Source: Oscillospiraceae bacterium (GTDB taxonomy: Bacteria; Bacillota; Clostridia; Oscillospirales; Ruminococcaceae). Taken from it: DNA of 53,221 bases. The notes below the pieces were generated by a model, which was not told the DNA's origin, searched no databases, and saw nothing but the letters and a program-made list of their open reading frames with translations. Made by a program: the position numbers and the translations under genes. Location of the stretch: assembly GCA_017460955.1 (NCBI GenBank), contig JAFTZY010000025.1, positions 1 through 53,221 on the forward strand, written 5' to 3'. Of the stretch, positions 1 to 9,028 are shown one piece after another. Position 1 is the first letter of the stretch; each line of letters begins with the position of its first letter.

Positions 1-53
1 AATTTTCAGCCTCCTGTGATATTAATTCTATTTTACCACAGTTTGCTGACTTT

Positions 54-350
54 TTACAGACTTTTTTTCAGAGGCTCCTTATGAAGCGGAATCCGGATTG
101 CATCAACCTGCGTGACCGTGATTGTACTGAGAACAACTAAGGCACAGATGATGCAGGCAACTCTTCTGGAACTGGTTGCAATCCATTTGAAATAGGGCTT
201 TCGCTTGCAGTGAATCAGGCTTTCCATGTTTTCAGTGAACTGCTCCGAGGGCATGAATTCAGGCAGTTCTGTTTCTTCCAGCTTGTGGCATTCTGCATCA
301 AACGAACGGTTCAGTGCATCGAAATATTCTTTATCAAACTGCATTTTCAC
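54..350 (-). CDS. Short, probably truncated anti-sigma-like membrane protein
   Basis: A 98-residue protein with one membrane segment at about residues 63-82 (VACIICALVVLSTITV) after a cytoplasmic part. It directly follows the ECF sigma gene: the sigma stop TGA and a GTG start at 350 share bases, and an ATG at 344 is the alternative start. This pairing and topology is typical of an anti-sigma factor that holds its sigma at the membrane. Relatives usually continue well past the membrane helix with an extracytoplasmic domain; here the frame ends about 16 residues after it (RIPLHKEPLKKSL), so I infer a truncation. Partner role is inferred from position, not from a recognised domain. Confidence 0.5.
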   Translation of the reverse strand: MKMQFDKEYFDALNRSFDAECHKLEETELPEFMPSEQFTENMESLIHCKRKPYFKWIATSSRRVACIICALVVLSTITVTQVDAIRIPLHKEPLKKSL

Positions 351-835
351 CCCTCCTCCATCATCTTTTTCAATCGTGAAGCCGCACGCTGCAATCGCTT
401 ATAGACCGCCTCCTGCTTCAAATTCAGCAGTTTTGCAATCTCCCTGACGGACAACCCGTAGATTTGATGCAGATACAAAACATCCCGCATCTCCTGCGGA
501 AGTGCCTGCATTGCTTCGTCCAGAGAATCTGTACGGAAATCCTCCGAAACGGTTTCCTCAAGGAGCGACACCACAGCCTCGCGTTTTTTCTTCCGGTATA
601 TATCAATCGCAATGTTTCTGACTATTATTACGAATTGATTAGCTGTTTTTGGACAGATGTTTTTTTCAACGCTTGAAAAATGCATTGTGATGCGCAGAAA
701 GGCAATCTGGACAGCATCCTCAGCATCTTCACTGTTTTGCAATATCTGATAGGCGGTATGAAGCATCAGCTTCACATACTGGCGATACAGTCGCTCGAAT
801 GCTTCATCCTCCTCGTAGCTTTTCAGCAAAGGCAC
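347..835 (-). CDS. ECF-type RNA polymerase sigma factor
   Basis: A 162-residue sigma-70 family protein. Region 2 is at about residues 10-80 (FERLYRQYVKLMLHTAYQI, then DAEDAVQIAFLRI), and region 4 is at about 105-160 with a helix-turn-helix (LSVREIAKLLNLKQEAVYKR). Length and two-domain layout fit group 4 (ECF) sigma factors, which recruit RNA polymerase to a small regulon in response to an outside signal. The start is GTG at 835, seven bases after a GGAGGG. It overlaps the downstream anti-sigma-like gene, so the two are co-translated. The truncated partner could leave this sigma unregulated. The signal and target promoters cannot be read from the sequence. Confidence 0.85.
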   Translation of the reverse strand: MPLLKSYEEDEAFERLYRQYVKLMLHTAYQILQNSEDAEDAVQIAFLRITMHFSSVEKNICPKTANQFVIIVRNIAIDIYRKKKREAVVSLLEETVSEDFRTDSLDEAMQALPQEMRDVLYLHQIYGLSVREIAKLLNLKQEAVYKRLQRAASRLKKMMEEG

Positions 836-965
836 TGTCTGTCCCTCCTCTCGGTGAGTGTTATAGTATATAGATTATTATATAATGCCCATTCTCGCCA
901 GTCCCCTAAATACACTTTATTGAGTATGGGGGTATTGAAACATCTATGGAGCTTACGATTATACA

Positions 966-1010
966 TATAAAAAGCGATGTTCTCCAGTATCATCGGAGAG
1001 CATCGCCTTT
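966..1010 (-). terminator. Intrinsic terminator downstream of the recombinase
   Basis: Inverted repeat 974-1006 (GCGATG-TTCTCC paired with GGAGA-GCATCGC) with a T-rich run on the minus strand at 966-973. It lies about 80 bases past the recombinase stop and fits rho-independent termination of that leftward transcript. A weaker CTTTTATT run on the plus side could make it work in both directions. Confidence 0.6.
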
Positions 1011-1085
1011 TATTATAGCAAAATCGTCTGTTTATCGAACTTTTGGTTTATTCATAAGGTGTTCGGGTAGGTTCAGCTTCTCAAT

Positions 1086-2294
1086 CTATGACCGTAACGG
1101 TTCTATGTTCCTGATCGGTTCACACCTCTGCATACTGCGAATATCGTCGAGCAATTCGCTAATGATCATATCTCTTGACTGCAAAACCGTTTCCAGAATG
1201 CTTTTCACACATTTTGCGAGAACGTGCTCGTTCAGCGTTTCATTGTCACATCCAAGCTGATCTCCATTTGTATCAAAATGAATATCCGTTCCGAAGCTGC
1301 CTCGATTGTTGCAGCGAAGGGTTCTGCTCGGCAGGTTATGATTGCCGGTAATTGTGAACGGTTTCCCGCACTTGCCGCAGCTTACTTTCCCGCTGAACCA
1401 ATATTTGCCGGAGTGTTTCCTACCCTCTCGTGTCTTGCGCCCGCGTTCCTCCAGTTGCTGCTGCACCTGATCCCACAAGTCGCGCGGAATAATTGCATCA
1501 TGGTGATTCGTGATCGTAATAATCGGTGTATCTTCATGGTCGCCCTTGTTTGGTACTCGCCTATGCGTGAGATGGCTTTCCGTCCGGTATTTCCATTGCG
1601 TCAAATCACCTACATACTTTTCGTTGCGAAGAATTTTCAGAACAGTGGTCGGCGCCCAGAGCTTTCCGTTTAATGTTGGTACCTTGCGCTCGTTCAATTC
1701 CTTGGCAATGGTCGGTGTACCTTTTCTATCATACAGATAGGTCTGAAAAATCTGCTTGACTACCTCTGCTTCGTCTGGCTGCACAACCAATTTGCCCTCA
1801 ACAATACGGAATCCATAAATCTGCCCACACCCGAAAACGACACCTTCCTCCATCATGCGGCGGTTGCTCCATTTCACTCGTTCAGAAATCTTGCGGCTTT
1901 CCTCTTGGGCTAAGCTTGCCATGATGGTCAAGCGGAGTTCTCCGTCATGGTCGTTGGTATCAATGCCGTCCGTCATAAATATCACATTGATATTAAGCTG
2001 TGACAGACGCCGGGTAAAATTCAGTGTATCCACCGTGTTGCGGGCAAAGCGGCTCACTTCTTTTGTGAGTATCTTGTCGATTTTTCCCGATTCACAGTCA
2101 GAAATCATACGGTTGAAGCCCTCACGTTTCTTTACGGAAGTGCCGGTGATGCCTTCATCATAATACACCTCGACAAGCTCCCAGTCCTCGTGCTCGCTGA
2201 TATACTCGGTGAAAAACTTGATCTGTGCGGACAGCGAGTGAATCTGGTCAGCAAAATCCGTGCTGACCCGTGCGTATGCTGCTACTCTGATCTT
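1086..2294 (-). CDS. Large serine recombinase, start codon not evident
   Basis: Site-specific recombinase that would cut and rejoin DNA through a serine nucleophile to move the element it belongs to. The reading frame continues upstream of the first GTG (2168) to about 2294 and encodes the family's N-terminal motif AAYARVST, whose Ser is catalytic. The resolvase domain continues with YYDEGITGTSVKKREGF and EVSRFARNTVDTL. A recombinase domain follows at the middle, then a zinc ribbon (CGKCG and two later Cys). In the frame above AAYARVST there is no ATG, GTG or TTG before a TGA near 2337, so the true start appears lost or is non-standard. About 400 residues against some 450-550 for relatives. 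It overlaps the end of the relaxase gene. Probably inactive. Confidence 0.8.
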   Translation of the reverse strand, partial: KIRVAAYARVSTDFADQIHSLSAQIKFFTEYISEHEDWELVEVYYDEGITGTSVKKREGFNRMISDCESGKIDKILTKEVSRFARNTVDTLNFTRRLSQLNINVIFMTDGIDTNDHDGELRLTIMASLAQEESRKISERVKWSNRRMMEEGVVFGCGQIYGFRIVEGKLVVQPDEAEVVKQIFQTYLYDRKGTPTIAKELNERKVPTLNGKLWAPTTVLKILRNEKYVGDLTQWKYRTESHLTHRRVPNKGDHEDTPIITITNHHDAIIPRDLWDQVQQQLEERGRKTREGRKHSGKYWFSGKVSCGKCGKPFTITGNHNLPSRTLRCNNRGSFGTDIHFDTNGDQLGCDNETLNEHVLAKCVKSILETVLQSRDMIISELLDDIRSMQRCEPIRNIEPLRS

Positions 2295-2992
2295 TCGATT
2301 CCCAGTCTTTCCAGTGAATACGCAACTCCCAACGTATCAAGCCGGACAGCTCGCTGCTGCCTCGGTGCTTTCACAGAAATATACTTGCCCCGCTTGACTG
2401 TATATCCCCGTTCCTCCAGTATCGCAAACAGCTCGTCCACATTCTTGACAATCGGAATCAGCCCGTCGATTTCCATGCGAATCTGCTCTTTCCAAGATGT
2501 ACCTTTACGCTTGTTTTCCCACTCTGCATAGCTGCTGCCTTTTGAATTGTTCTGCTTCGGCTGTAACGACTGAATGCCAAATGCAAGGCACACACGATCA
2601 GAATACTTCCGCACATAAGTGAGCGTTTTCTGATTATCATTGAATTTGTGACCGCTGAGAGAATATGTGTTAATGATGATGTGTGAATGGATATGCTTTT
2701 TATCGGTGTGCGTAGCAATGACCGCTTGACAGTCATCTCCAAATGTCTTGCGGACAAATGCCTTTGCAATCCGATGTGCCTGCTCCGGCGTGATATTCTC
2801 GTCCGGCGAAAATGATTGGATGTGGTGAATTGCTTTCACACGACCCTTGCCCTTTTCAAGAATAGGCTCATCAAAGCACCGGTGCGCATACTGCTTATAA
2901 ACCATTTTCATAGTCAAATAGGCATTCTCTGCGTCCGTCATGCAGTTGAGTGACGATGTATAAAAACAAATCCTCTTATGACGAGGCTGCAA
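2282..2992 (-). pseudogene. Relaxase/mobilisation nuclease, truncated at both ends
   Basis: 236 residues related to the relaxase/mobilisation nuclease family (PF03432), which nicks oriT for conjugal transfer. The metal-binding histidine triad is clear: THTDKKHIHSHIIIN holds the H-x-H-x-H pattern. Later conserved parts are ERGYTVKRGKYISVKAP and VRLDTLG. Family members start some 30 residues earlier, with the catalytic Tyr region, and normally continue well beyond the point where this one stops (GIERSE). The opening residues MQPRHKR look like sequence joined at a deletion near 2975. The 3' end overlaps the recombinase frame. I read it as a remnant of an integrative mobilisable element. Confidence 0.75.
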
Positions 2993-3087
2993 ACATCGTC
3001 ACATTATCGGTCTGCGTATCCTACAATTCCATTCTACCACAACAAGAGCCGCTGTGCTGTATATTACAATATTGAAAAAATATTTTT

Positions 3088-3681
3088 TTGGGCAATTGTG
3101 TTCCATATATGGAACGGGCAATTGACTTTTGGTATGAAGTGTGCATCCACTATGCGCCGTTCCGGTTTATCCGCAAGGATTATCTGGAATCGGAAACCGC
3201 CGAAGCGGTAGAAGCGCTGTGCCGCCGCCTTCAGCAAAACAAGCATCAAATCACACTGGACACATCCGACGGTACGATCATGAAACTGAATCTCTCCGAG
3301 ATCGTGTGCTTCTTTGCGATGCAGCACAGCATATTCCTTTACAATGCAGATAAGGAAACCATCGAGCTTGCCCACCGCACCTATACGATGGAGAAGCTGG
3401 AGGAGCTGACAGCACCCTACGGCTTTATGCGCACCCATAAGGCGTGGCTGCTGGGTCCTCGGTTCATCTATCAGATCGGGACTGACACGATCACGCTGGT
3501 GTCCGAGGTTTCCAAGAACGAACATGATGAGATACCGATGAGCCGCCGCAGGGCTGCACAGATGCACTGGAAACCTTTGTGCTGCATACCGGCGTGTTTG
3601 TGGAGCTGTGGTTCCTTGCCATTGTATTTACCTTCTCCGTCCTGTTTCTGCGGGGCAGTCCGGGCGAGCAGTTCATTATGA
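3088..3681 (+). pseudogene. Fragment of a LytTR-type response regulator
   Basis: Residues about 20-155 match the end of a receiver domain (FRFIRKDYLESE) and a LytTR DNA-binding domain (LDTSDGTIMKLNLSEIVCF, then FMRTHKAWLL and EIPMSRRRAAQ). The receiver domain with its phospho-acceptor Asp is missing: only its last strand remains after the first 15 unrelated residues. After SRRRAAQM the frame changes character and encodes a Cys/Pro-rich tail unlike any LytTR end, which suggests a deletion that fused it to the next gene. Such regulators normally pair with a GHKL histidine kinase. Not expected to be functional. Confidence 0.65.
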
Positions 3682-3779
3682 TGTTTATCAGCAACCGGGA
3701 GATGCACTGCAACAGACAGGAGTGGAGCGACCGTTCGGTGCAGGGGGACTTGTTTTCTCTACTTTCTGTGATAGGATGA
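3570..3779 (+). pseudogene. Possible N-terminal fragment of a sensor kinase
   Basis: In a second frame directly after the LytTR homology, about 65 codons include a hydrophobic stretch (FVELWFLAIVFTFSVLFL) followed by a polar segment. Position after a LytTR regulator suggests the first membrane helix of its GHKL kinase partner, joined by the same deletion. There is no kinase domain. The identification rests on context only and is weak. Confidence 0.25.
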
Positions 3780-3939
3780 AGTAAGGGTAATTGAATCACC
3801 TGACACGAAACGCTGTTTCAGAGATTAAAAGATGGTTTATTCAAAAAATTCATACAAAGCCGCAATTTTTGAAGAGATATCCGTCTAATAGAGCGAAGGT
3901 CACTTTAAGTGGAATTATTTATGGAAAGAGGTCATTGTT

Positions 3940-6267
3940 ATGAAATGTAAAAAGGTTCTGGCTGCAGTCATGGCACTTCTGACGATGTACACAAATATGC
4001 CGGGAATGTACACAAGCCCCATGACATCTGTCACGCTGACAGCGTATGCAGAGGAAATTGATGAGAGCTTAGAATACAGGGTAGTAGACGATCACATCGA
4101 GATCACAGGCTTTCACAGCAGCAAGTTCGAACTCGATATTCCGGCAGAGATCGACGGTTTGCCGGTCACCAGGATCGCTCCGGGGGCGTGCAAAGGGAAT
4201 ACGGTGCTTTATGAAGTCTTTCTTCCGGTCACGATCGAGGAGATCGGCGATGAGGCATTTTCCGGCTGCACAGCTCTCCAGCAGTTCCACTTTTCACCGG
4301 TTCTCCAGTCCATCGGGAAACGGGCGTTTTACGGTTGTTCCAAACTGAAGGTCATGATTATTCCCGATACGGTGACGGAGATCGGCAAGGAGGCATTTGC
4401 TGCGTGTGACCTTCAAAATGTGATCCTGCCAAATGGTCTGCACACGATCCCGCAGGGGCTGTTTGCACAGAACGGTTCACTGGACACGATCAGTATCCCT
4501 GCTGGTGTGGAGCGCATTGAAAAACAGGCGTTTGGCGGATGTGATGCACTGCAATACATCTGCTACAAGGGTTCAGCAGATGCATGGGCGGTTCTTTCCG
4601 TCGGCAGCGGAAATGAAGCGCTTTCTGACGCGACTGTCCTGTGTGATTACAACAAGCAGAAGGTGGAGCGCAGCTATACCTACGATCCTGTGGCTGATAC
4701 ATGGAGTTTTCTGAACAAGGATGTAGGATACTATGTGCTGTCCGATGAGAGGCTCGCCGAAATGAAGATCGGCATGTCCAACACAGAGGCAGCGCAAATC
4801 GATGCGATCTGGAATCAACTCAAGATGCTGGGGTATCAGGGCTCCTGTGTAGGCATGGCAGTAACATCCATGCTGGCCGCCGCCGGAATCCTTGATCCTG
4901 CCGAATATGATGCAGATGCAAGCTGTCTGCACGATGTAGAACTGACCGATGAAGTGCGTGAGCTGCTGACATATTATCTGGTGCTGCAATCTGCTGATTC
5001 ATTCTATGAGGGCGATATTTACAGCGATTACAAGCTGTACTACTATCTGGAGCAGGGAATCCCGGTCTATTTTTCCTTCAGCTCGACCATCAAAGAGGAG
5101 GATGGGAGTACATCACCATTTGGTCATGGTGTCGTGGCATACGGTGTTGAGGACGGTCATTATGAATTTAACGGAACAGTGTTTACGAAAAAAATCCTGA
5201 CCTATGACAGCAACGTGAACAAGGAAAACGGAAGAGACGGCTGTATCTACTGGGGTGCCGAGAATGCAGACTGGCCGGAAATACTGGTCTATATACCATA
5301 TCTGGCAGAACGAGGCGCAGTGAAGATCCTTCCGGATCCTATGGCATACAGCCTTGATGCACTGAATCTGCACGGTATGAACAGAGGTGAAGCCTATGCT
5401 GAACCGGAGCAGAAGCATGCGATACTGCGCTCTCCTGCATTACCGTCTGGCTATACTGTCCAGAGCTATACGCCGGATGATACAGAGAATAAAACTGTCG
5501 CCGACTATCAGGCGGGAATGGCCGGTATGTATCAGGCACTCTCGTTCCCTGATGCAGAGAGCTGCTATGTCATGGAACTCAATGACGCACAGGCTCTTGA
5601 CTGCTCCATGTCCTATGAGCACTGGTGGTATTCCGTGAACGGATCGCAGATGGACAGTGCAGCATTTGAGCCGGACGGTACAATATCTGTGACAGGAAAG
5701 GATACAGCATATACACTGACGATGGTGGCAGATGAGGGATTCCATCCCACGAGCTATTATGAAATATCTGTCTCAGGTGAAAATACCGAGCAGCTCGGCA
5801 TTTCTCAAACAGACAACGGGTATCTGATCCATGGCGATCATCTGCAGAATGTTCAAGTGGATGCACTGAATGACAGTACGCAGGTCAGTCTTGTCTTTTC
5901 GACCGAAGCGAGCAGTGTTCTTGTCTATGAAACTGCAAAGGGCACAATTGCAATCAACGCAGATCTTGACGGGGACGGCACTTTTGAAACCGTACTGGCT
6001 GTGGGCACAGAGTATTCTATCGGAGATGTGAACGGGGACGGTCGTGTCAATGCAATTGATGCATCATTCATCTTAATTTATTCTGCCGAGTACGGTGCAA
6101 GCGGCTTTTCTGAGCATCTGGATAATGCACAGAAAAGCAGAGCAGATGTAGATGGGAATGGCAGAATCAACGCTGTCGATGCTTCTTATGTTTTGCGATA
6201 CTCTGCATTGTTTGGAAGTGGAACAGATATCACTATGAATGAATTTATGCGGAAAATGTCCATTTAG
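3940..6267 (+). CDS. Secreted LRR and papain-like peptidase protein with C-terminal dockerin
   Basis: 775 residues. A signal peptide spans about 1-38 with a cleavage-like AYA-EE. Residues about 45-230 hold BspA-type leucine-rich repeats (VTEIGKEAFAACDLQNVILP and similar). Residues about 290-460 look like a C39-like/papain-fold peptidase: Cys303 in GSCVGMA, His396 in FGHGVVAYG and Asp423 in TYDSN form a plausible triad. An Ig-like linker region follows. The C-terminus has two type I dockerin repeats, GDVNGDGRVNAIDASFI and ADVDGNGRINAVDASYVL, with calcium-binding Asp/Asn. Dockerins bind cohesins, so the protein probably docks on a cell-surface scaffold. The start follows AAAGAGG. The last residues may be altered, because foreign sequence joins at about 6255. 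Substrate unknown; peptidase activity is inferred. Confidence 0.85.
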   Translation: MKCKKVLAAVMALLTMYTNMPGMYTSPMTSVTLTAYAEEIDESLEYRVVDDHIEITGFHSSKFELDIPAEIDGLPVTRIAPGACKGNTVLYEVFLPVTIEEIGDEAFSGCTALQQFHFSPVLQSIGKRAFYGCSKLKVMIIPDTVTEIGKEAFAACDLQNVILPNGLHTIPQGLFAQNGSLDTISIPAGVERIEKQAFGGCDALQYICYKGSADAWAVLSVGSGNEALSDATVLCDYNKQKVERSYTYDPVADTWSFLNKDVGYYVLSDERLAEMKIGMSNTEAAQIDAIWNQLKMLGYQGSCVGMAVTSMLAAAGILDPAEYDADASCLHDVELTDEVRELLTYYLVLQSADSFYEGDIYSDYKLYYYLEQGIPVYFSFSSTIKEEDGSTSPFGHGVVAYGVEDGHYEFNGTVFTKKILTYDSNVNKENGRDGCIYWGAENADWPEILVYIPYLAERGAVKILPDPMAYSLDALNLHGMNRGEAYAEPEQKHAILRSPALPSGYTVQSYTPDDTENKTVADYQAGMAGMYQALSFPDAESCYVMELNDAQALDCSMSYEHWWYSVNGSQMDSAAFEPDGTISVTGKDTAYTLTMVADEGFHPTSYYEISVSGENTEQLGISQTDNGYLIHGDHLQNVQVDALNDSTQVSLVFSTEASSVLVYETAKGTIAINADLDGDGTFETVLAVGTEYSIGDVNGDGRVNAIDASFILIYSAEYGASGFSEHLDNAQKSRADVDGNGRINAVDASYVLRYSALFGSGTDITMNEFMRKMSI

Positions 6268-6360
6268 TCAAAATCAAGGAGCAAGGGAAAACCATCCTGC
6301 TTGCCTCGCATTCTGCGGAGGATATTGAGGTGCTGTGTGATACGGTTTCGGAGATTGAGA
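6255..6360 (+). pseudogene. 35-codon fragment of an ABC transporter ATPase
   Basis: A frame overlapping the dockerin gene's end reads KEQGKTILLASHSAEDIEVL followed by CDTVSEI. This is the region around the switch (H-loop) histidine of ABC ATPases, shortly after Walker B and D-loop. There is no start and no Walker motifs, and it stops matching at about 6361 where Mob homology begins on the other strand. It marks a recombination junction. Confidence 0.6.
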
Positions 6361-6704
6361 GCTTTTATTTCGTCCTGATGCTTGCCGCATTCTTCGGTGG
6401 TGTAGCTGTATCCTCTGGACTTCTTCGGCTCGCTGATCTCGATACCATGAGCAAGGCAGATCTGTTGCAGAACTTCCCACTCAGCCAAACACCAACGGTT
6501 GATCGCATTTGCACCCTTGCCGTACCCCATTTCTTCGAGAGCCTTCGCCATAGCGTTTCGGGTGTCAAGCCCTCTCTCAAAATGCCCAACGGGGATATAG
6601 TCAATGTGCAAATGGGGCGTGGCTTCATCGATGTGCATCACAGCATTGAATGTGTAGAAATTCAGGCTCTGTGTGCGCCGCCAGTAACCTAATCGGACTA
6701 TCAA
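6264..6704 (-). pseudogene. Fragment of a plasmid mobilisation (Mob/Pre) protein
   Basis: Residues about 15-115 match Mob/Pre relaxases: VMHIDEATPHLHIDYIPV carries the HxDE...PHxH signature used for metal binding, and NRWCLAEWEVLQQICLAHGIE follows. The N-terminal part expected before the histidines (some 90 residues) is absent, and homology ends at about 6361, where the opposite strand becomes ABC-transporter sequence. The remaining 30 or so codons are out-of-context. This is a second, unrelated relaxase remnant besides the one at 2282-2992. Confidence 0.65.
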
Positions 6705-6939
6705 AAATGCTTATGGGGCTCTGCGGTGGTAAAATCCTGTCACTGCACACCCTCACCCTTAAACAGTATCCTTCCTCGGGTTCGGGCGTGTGGGGCTGAA
6801 ACGGCTCGGCTGAGGCGAGTTAGGATTTTGTTCGAGCCAAAGTTGTACCGACACTGGATTTGAAGTCGGTAGACGGAGCATCCGAAATGTGGGTATTTTT
6901 TTTTAAATCGAGTAATAGCACCGCCTAATTTAACGCTAT

Positions 6940-6965
6940 GAACTCGGACAAAAACGTCCAAGTTC
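6940..6965. repeat. Inverted repeat upstream of the Mob fragment, candidate oriT hairpin
   Basis: GAACTCGGAC and GTCCAAGTTC form 10-base arms with one G-T mismatch around AAAAAC. The stretch 6705-7070 contains no gene I can support, and this repeat is its most regular structure. Mob/Pre proteins usually act on an oriT just upstream of their gene, with a hairpin near the nick; position fits, but no nick consensus was identified. Confidence 0.35.
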
Positions 6966-7070
6966 AACGCCCTCATGTCTATGCGTTTGCATTTGTAGTT
7001 TTATTAACTATCAGCATTTTCAGCACGATCGAAAATTACCGCTCCCGAAAATGTCGATAATGTCGATTGT

Positions 7071-8531
7071 TCAGATGTTGGGATTTATAAAAACCATGAT
7101 CCCGCTTTTGTTGTTGCCGTTTGCTCCCTGCACCTTCTCACGGCGGAGATAGTTGTATTCCTCCAACATCTCCATTGTCTCACCGAAGTCGGCAGCGTTT
7201 TTGAAAAGAGTGCAGCGGCAGAGCTTGTAAAGGTCATTCTGCCTGATCTGCTGAATATGCTTGGAGCGTATCTTGTTCAGCACACGTTCTGCCTTGACGG
7301 TAGCAATATCCACATCACCCAAGCTGTAAGCGTATATCGCCTGCTCACGGAAATACTCCCCGATCTCGATAGCATTGCAGAACGTATCAATGCCGACACG
7401 AGTCTCCACAGGATTCACATCATTCAAAGCACATTTCACGCAATGAATGATACCACACAAGCGGAGGATTTCTCCGTGGTACTTGCCGCCCCAATCCTTG
7501 CAGAATGCCATATCGGTGACGAGCATCGGTTCAATGTGACGGTTGTAAAAGTCCACAAACTCGCCGTAAGCCTTGCTGTCAAAGTGGAGATGCAGCTCCT
7601 TTTCGTCATGATAGGTGAACTTCGTGCTGAGGAGCTTGTAAATCAGCTTCTTGTAGTTCTCTGATACAGCTTCGGGAACTGCCTGCGTATCATACTTGCG
7701 GCTGCCGATATTGCTCACGGGGAAACAATACAGAAAACGTGCTATCAGACCGCTGCCCCTGAAAGCAGAATTGTTGATCATGCTGTCAAAGACGTATGGC
7801 TGACACGCAAGACAGATACTCATGTACGGCTTTTTCAGCACTATACTCCCTCTTGTTGCTCTGTCGCTGATGTAAGGTTCACCGTTCCATGATTTCAGCA
7901 GAAGATCAAGATTCGGGACATTGTTGCTGTAACGTCCGCTAAAGTTGCCTAACATTCCAGCTTCATCGGAGATCATCAGCAGAGTTCCGTTTTCTTCAAG
8001 CTGATACACCAGCGATTCAGGAGTAATATCGTCAACTACGATACGCCTGAAATTGCTCGGAGGGATATTGCTTATCTCCGTCTGGAGCTTGGCAATCTCC
8101 TCGGCTGTCACATCTTTCTTCTTTTCAAGAGCTTCGAGCTTGCCTGTCAACAACTTGTACTCTGCTTGTGACTTGAAAATGTCCTGCTTGTTGTTCTCGT
8201 TCCAATCGTGAGCAAACTGTATGTACGGTCACTTCACCATTGAAATCACTGGGGACTTCTTGAAACTCGGCTCTGCTATGGTGAGCGTATCAAGCACCAA
8301 AGGCTCGGTGTGATCTCGCTTTGCCGACATTCTGTAAACACCTGAGAAGCAGTAGCTCACCGCTGACAGAATAGATGTGCCTGTCATTGCAACATCGGTT
8401 GATATGGTAGTTGCTATCGCATCTGCCATATCTCCCAAGATCGGAGGGAGGGCGTTCACAGGGAACTTTAACAGGTTTGTCCCGTCGGGACGGAGTGGTG
8501 TGGGCTGTACCCATTTGATAGATTCATTCAA
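7071..8531 (-). pseudogene. DUF3987-family ATPase interrupted by one in-frame TGA
   Basis: The N-terminal 100 codons (8531-8232) and C-terminal part (8228-7071) are in the same frame, separated only by TGA at 8231-8229. Read through, it gives a 486-codon protein of normal family length. The N-terminal part has a Walker-A-like AEPSFKKSPVISM, directly before the stop. The second part has a Walker-B-like TLLMISDEAGML and the family block KPYMSICLACQPYVFDSM. DUF3987 proteins are primase/helicase-like ATPases carried by mobile elements, often phage or plasmid-like. A CGA-to-TGA or similar change would explain the stop. Without recoding the product would be two pieces that separate the two nucleotide-binding motifs, so I call it broken. 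Confidence 0.75.
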
Positions 8532-8620
8532 GTTTCTATCAGTCCTTTCTAATGTTTTGTGATGTATCAGCTATCTTTCTCTTGCTGATAATATCATTTT
8601 AGCATGACGACAAATAGAAA

Positions 8621-8941
8621 GTCTACGTTATAATAAAGCGTGAGGTAAAGAACGCAAAGCGGCGTGAACGTGATAACGGCACATACAAGGTTTACAGCAC
8701 AAGGCTCAGTAACTATATCGGTCAGCAGAAAACAAAATTATCTGCCGAGATACTTGATGATCCTTCGCTTGTAAAAAAGTTCGATGAACAGCGAAAGGTT
8801 TTCACTGCTATCTTGACAAAGAAACTATCCGAGTACGAAATGGAGCATCGGCTGCCCGATAAAGAGCTTGACGATTTCTATGAGAAGATGAAGCAGGACG
8901 TTATGAGCTTTGTGTATGCTCTGGAAGCAGAAGCGGAGTGA
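8621..8941 (+). pseudogene. 5'-truncated hypothetical protein of the mobile element
   Basis: An open frame of 106 codons ends at TGA 8939-8941 and has protein-like composition (LSAEILDDPSLVKKFDEQRK, then KLSEYEMEHRLPDKELDDFY), but it is preceded by TAG at 8615 with no usable start before a Met about two thirds of the way in. It looks like the C-terminal end of a larger charged, helical protein cut off at its left side. Family not recognised. The stretch 8532-8620 contains nothing else I can name. Confidence 0.4.
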
Positions 8942-8970
8942 TCGGACTTTGATCCCAATGGAAATCAAAG

Positions 8971-8999
8971 TTGAAATTGCAAAGCAGATATGTTATAAT
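8971..8999 (+). promoter_or_regulatory. Sigma-A promoter of the response regulator gene
   Basis: TTGAAA (8971-8976) and TATAAT (8994-8999) are separated by 17 bases, near-consensus for the housekeeping sigma factor. The downstream gene starts 30 bases later behind TCGGAGG. Confidence 0.8.
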
Positions 9000-9028
9000 A
9001 GTATCAGCCTATTTCGGAGGTGGATAAA

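Noticed and set aside
6740..6976. A 78-codon minus-strand frame upstream of the Mob fragment
   Set aside because: No ribosome binding site or family; the candidate oriT hairpin falls in it.
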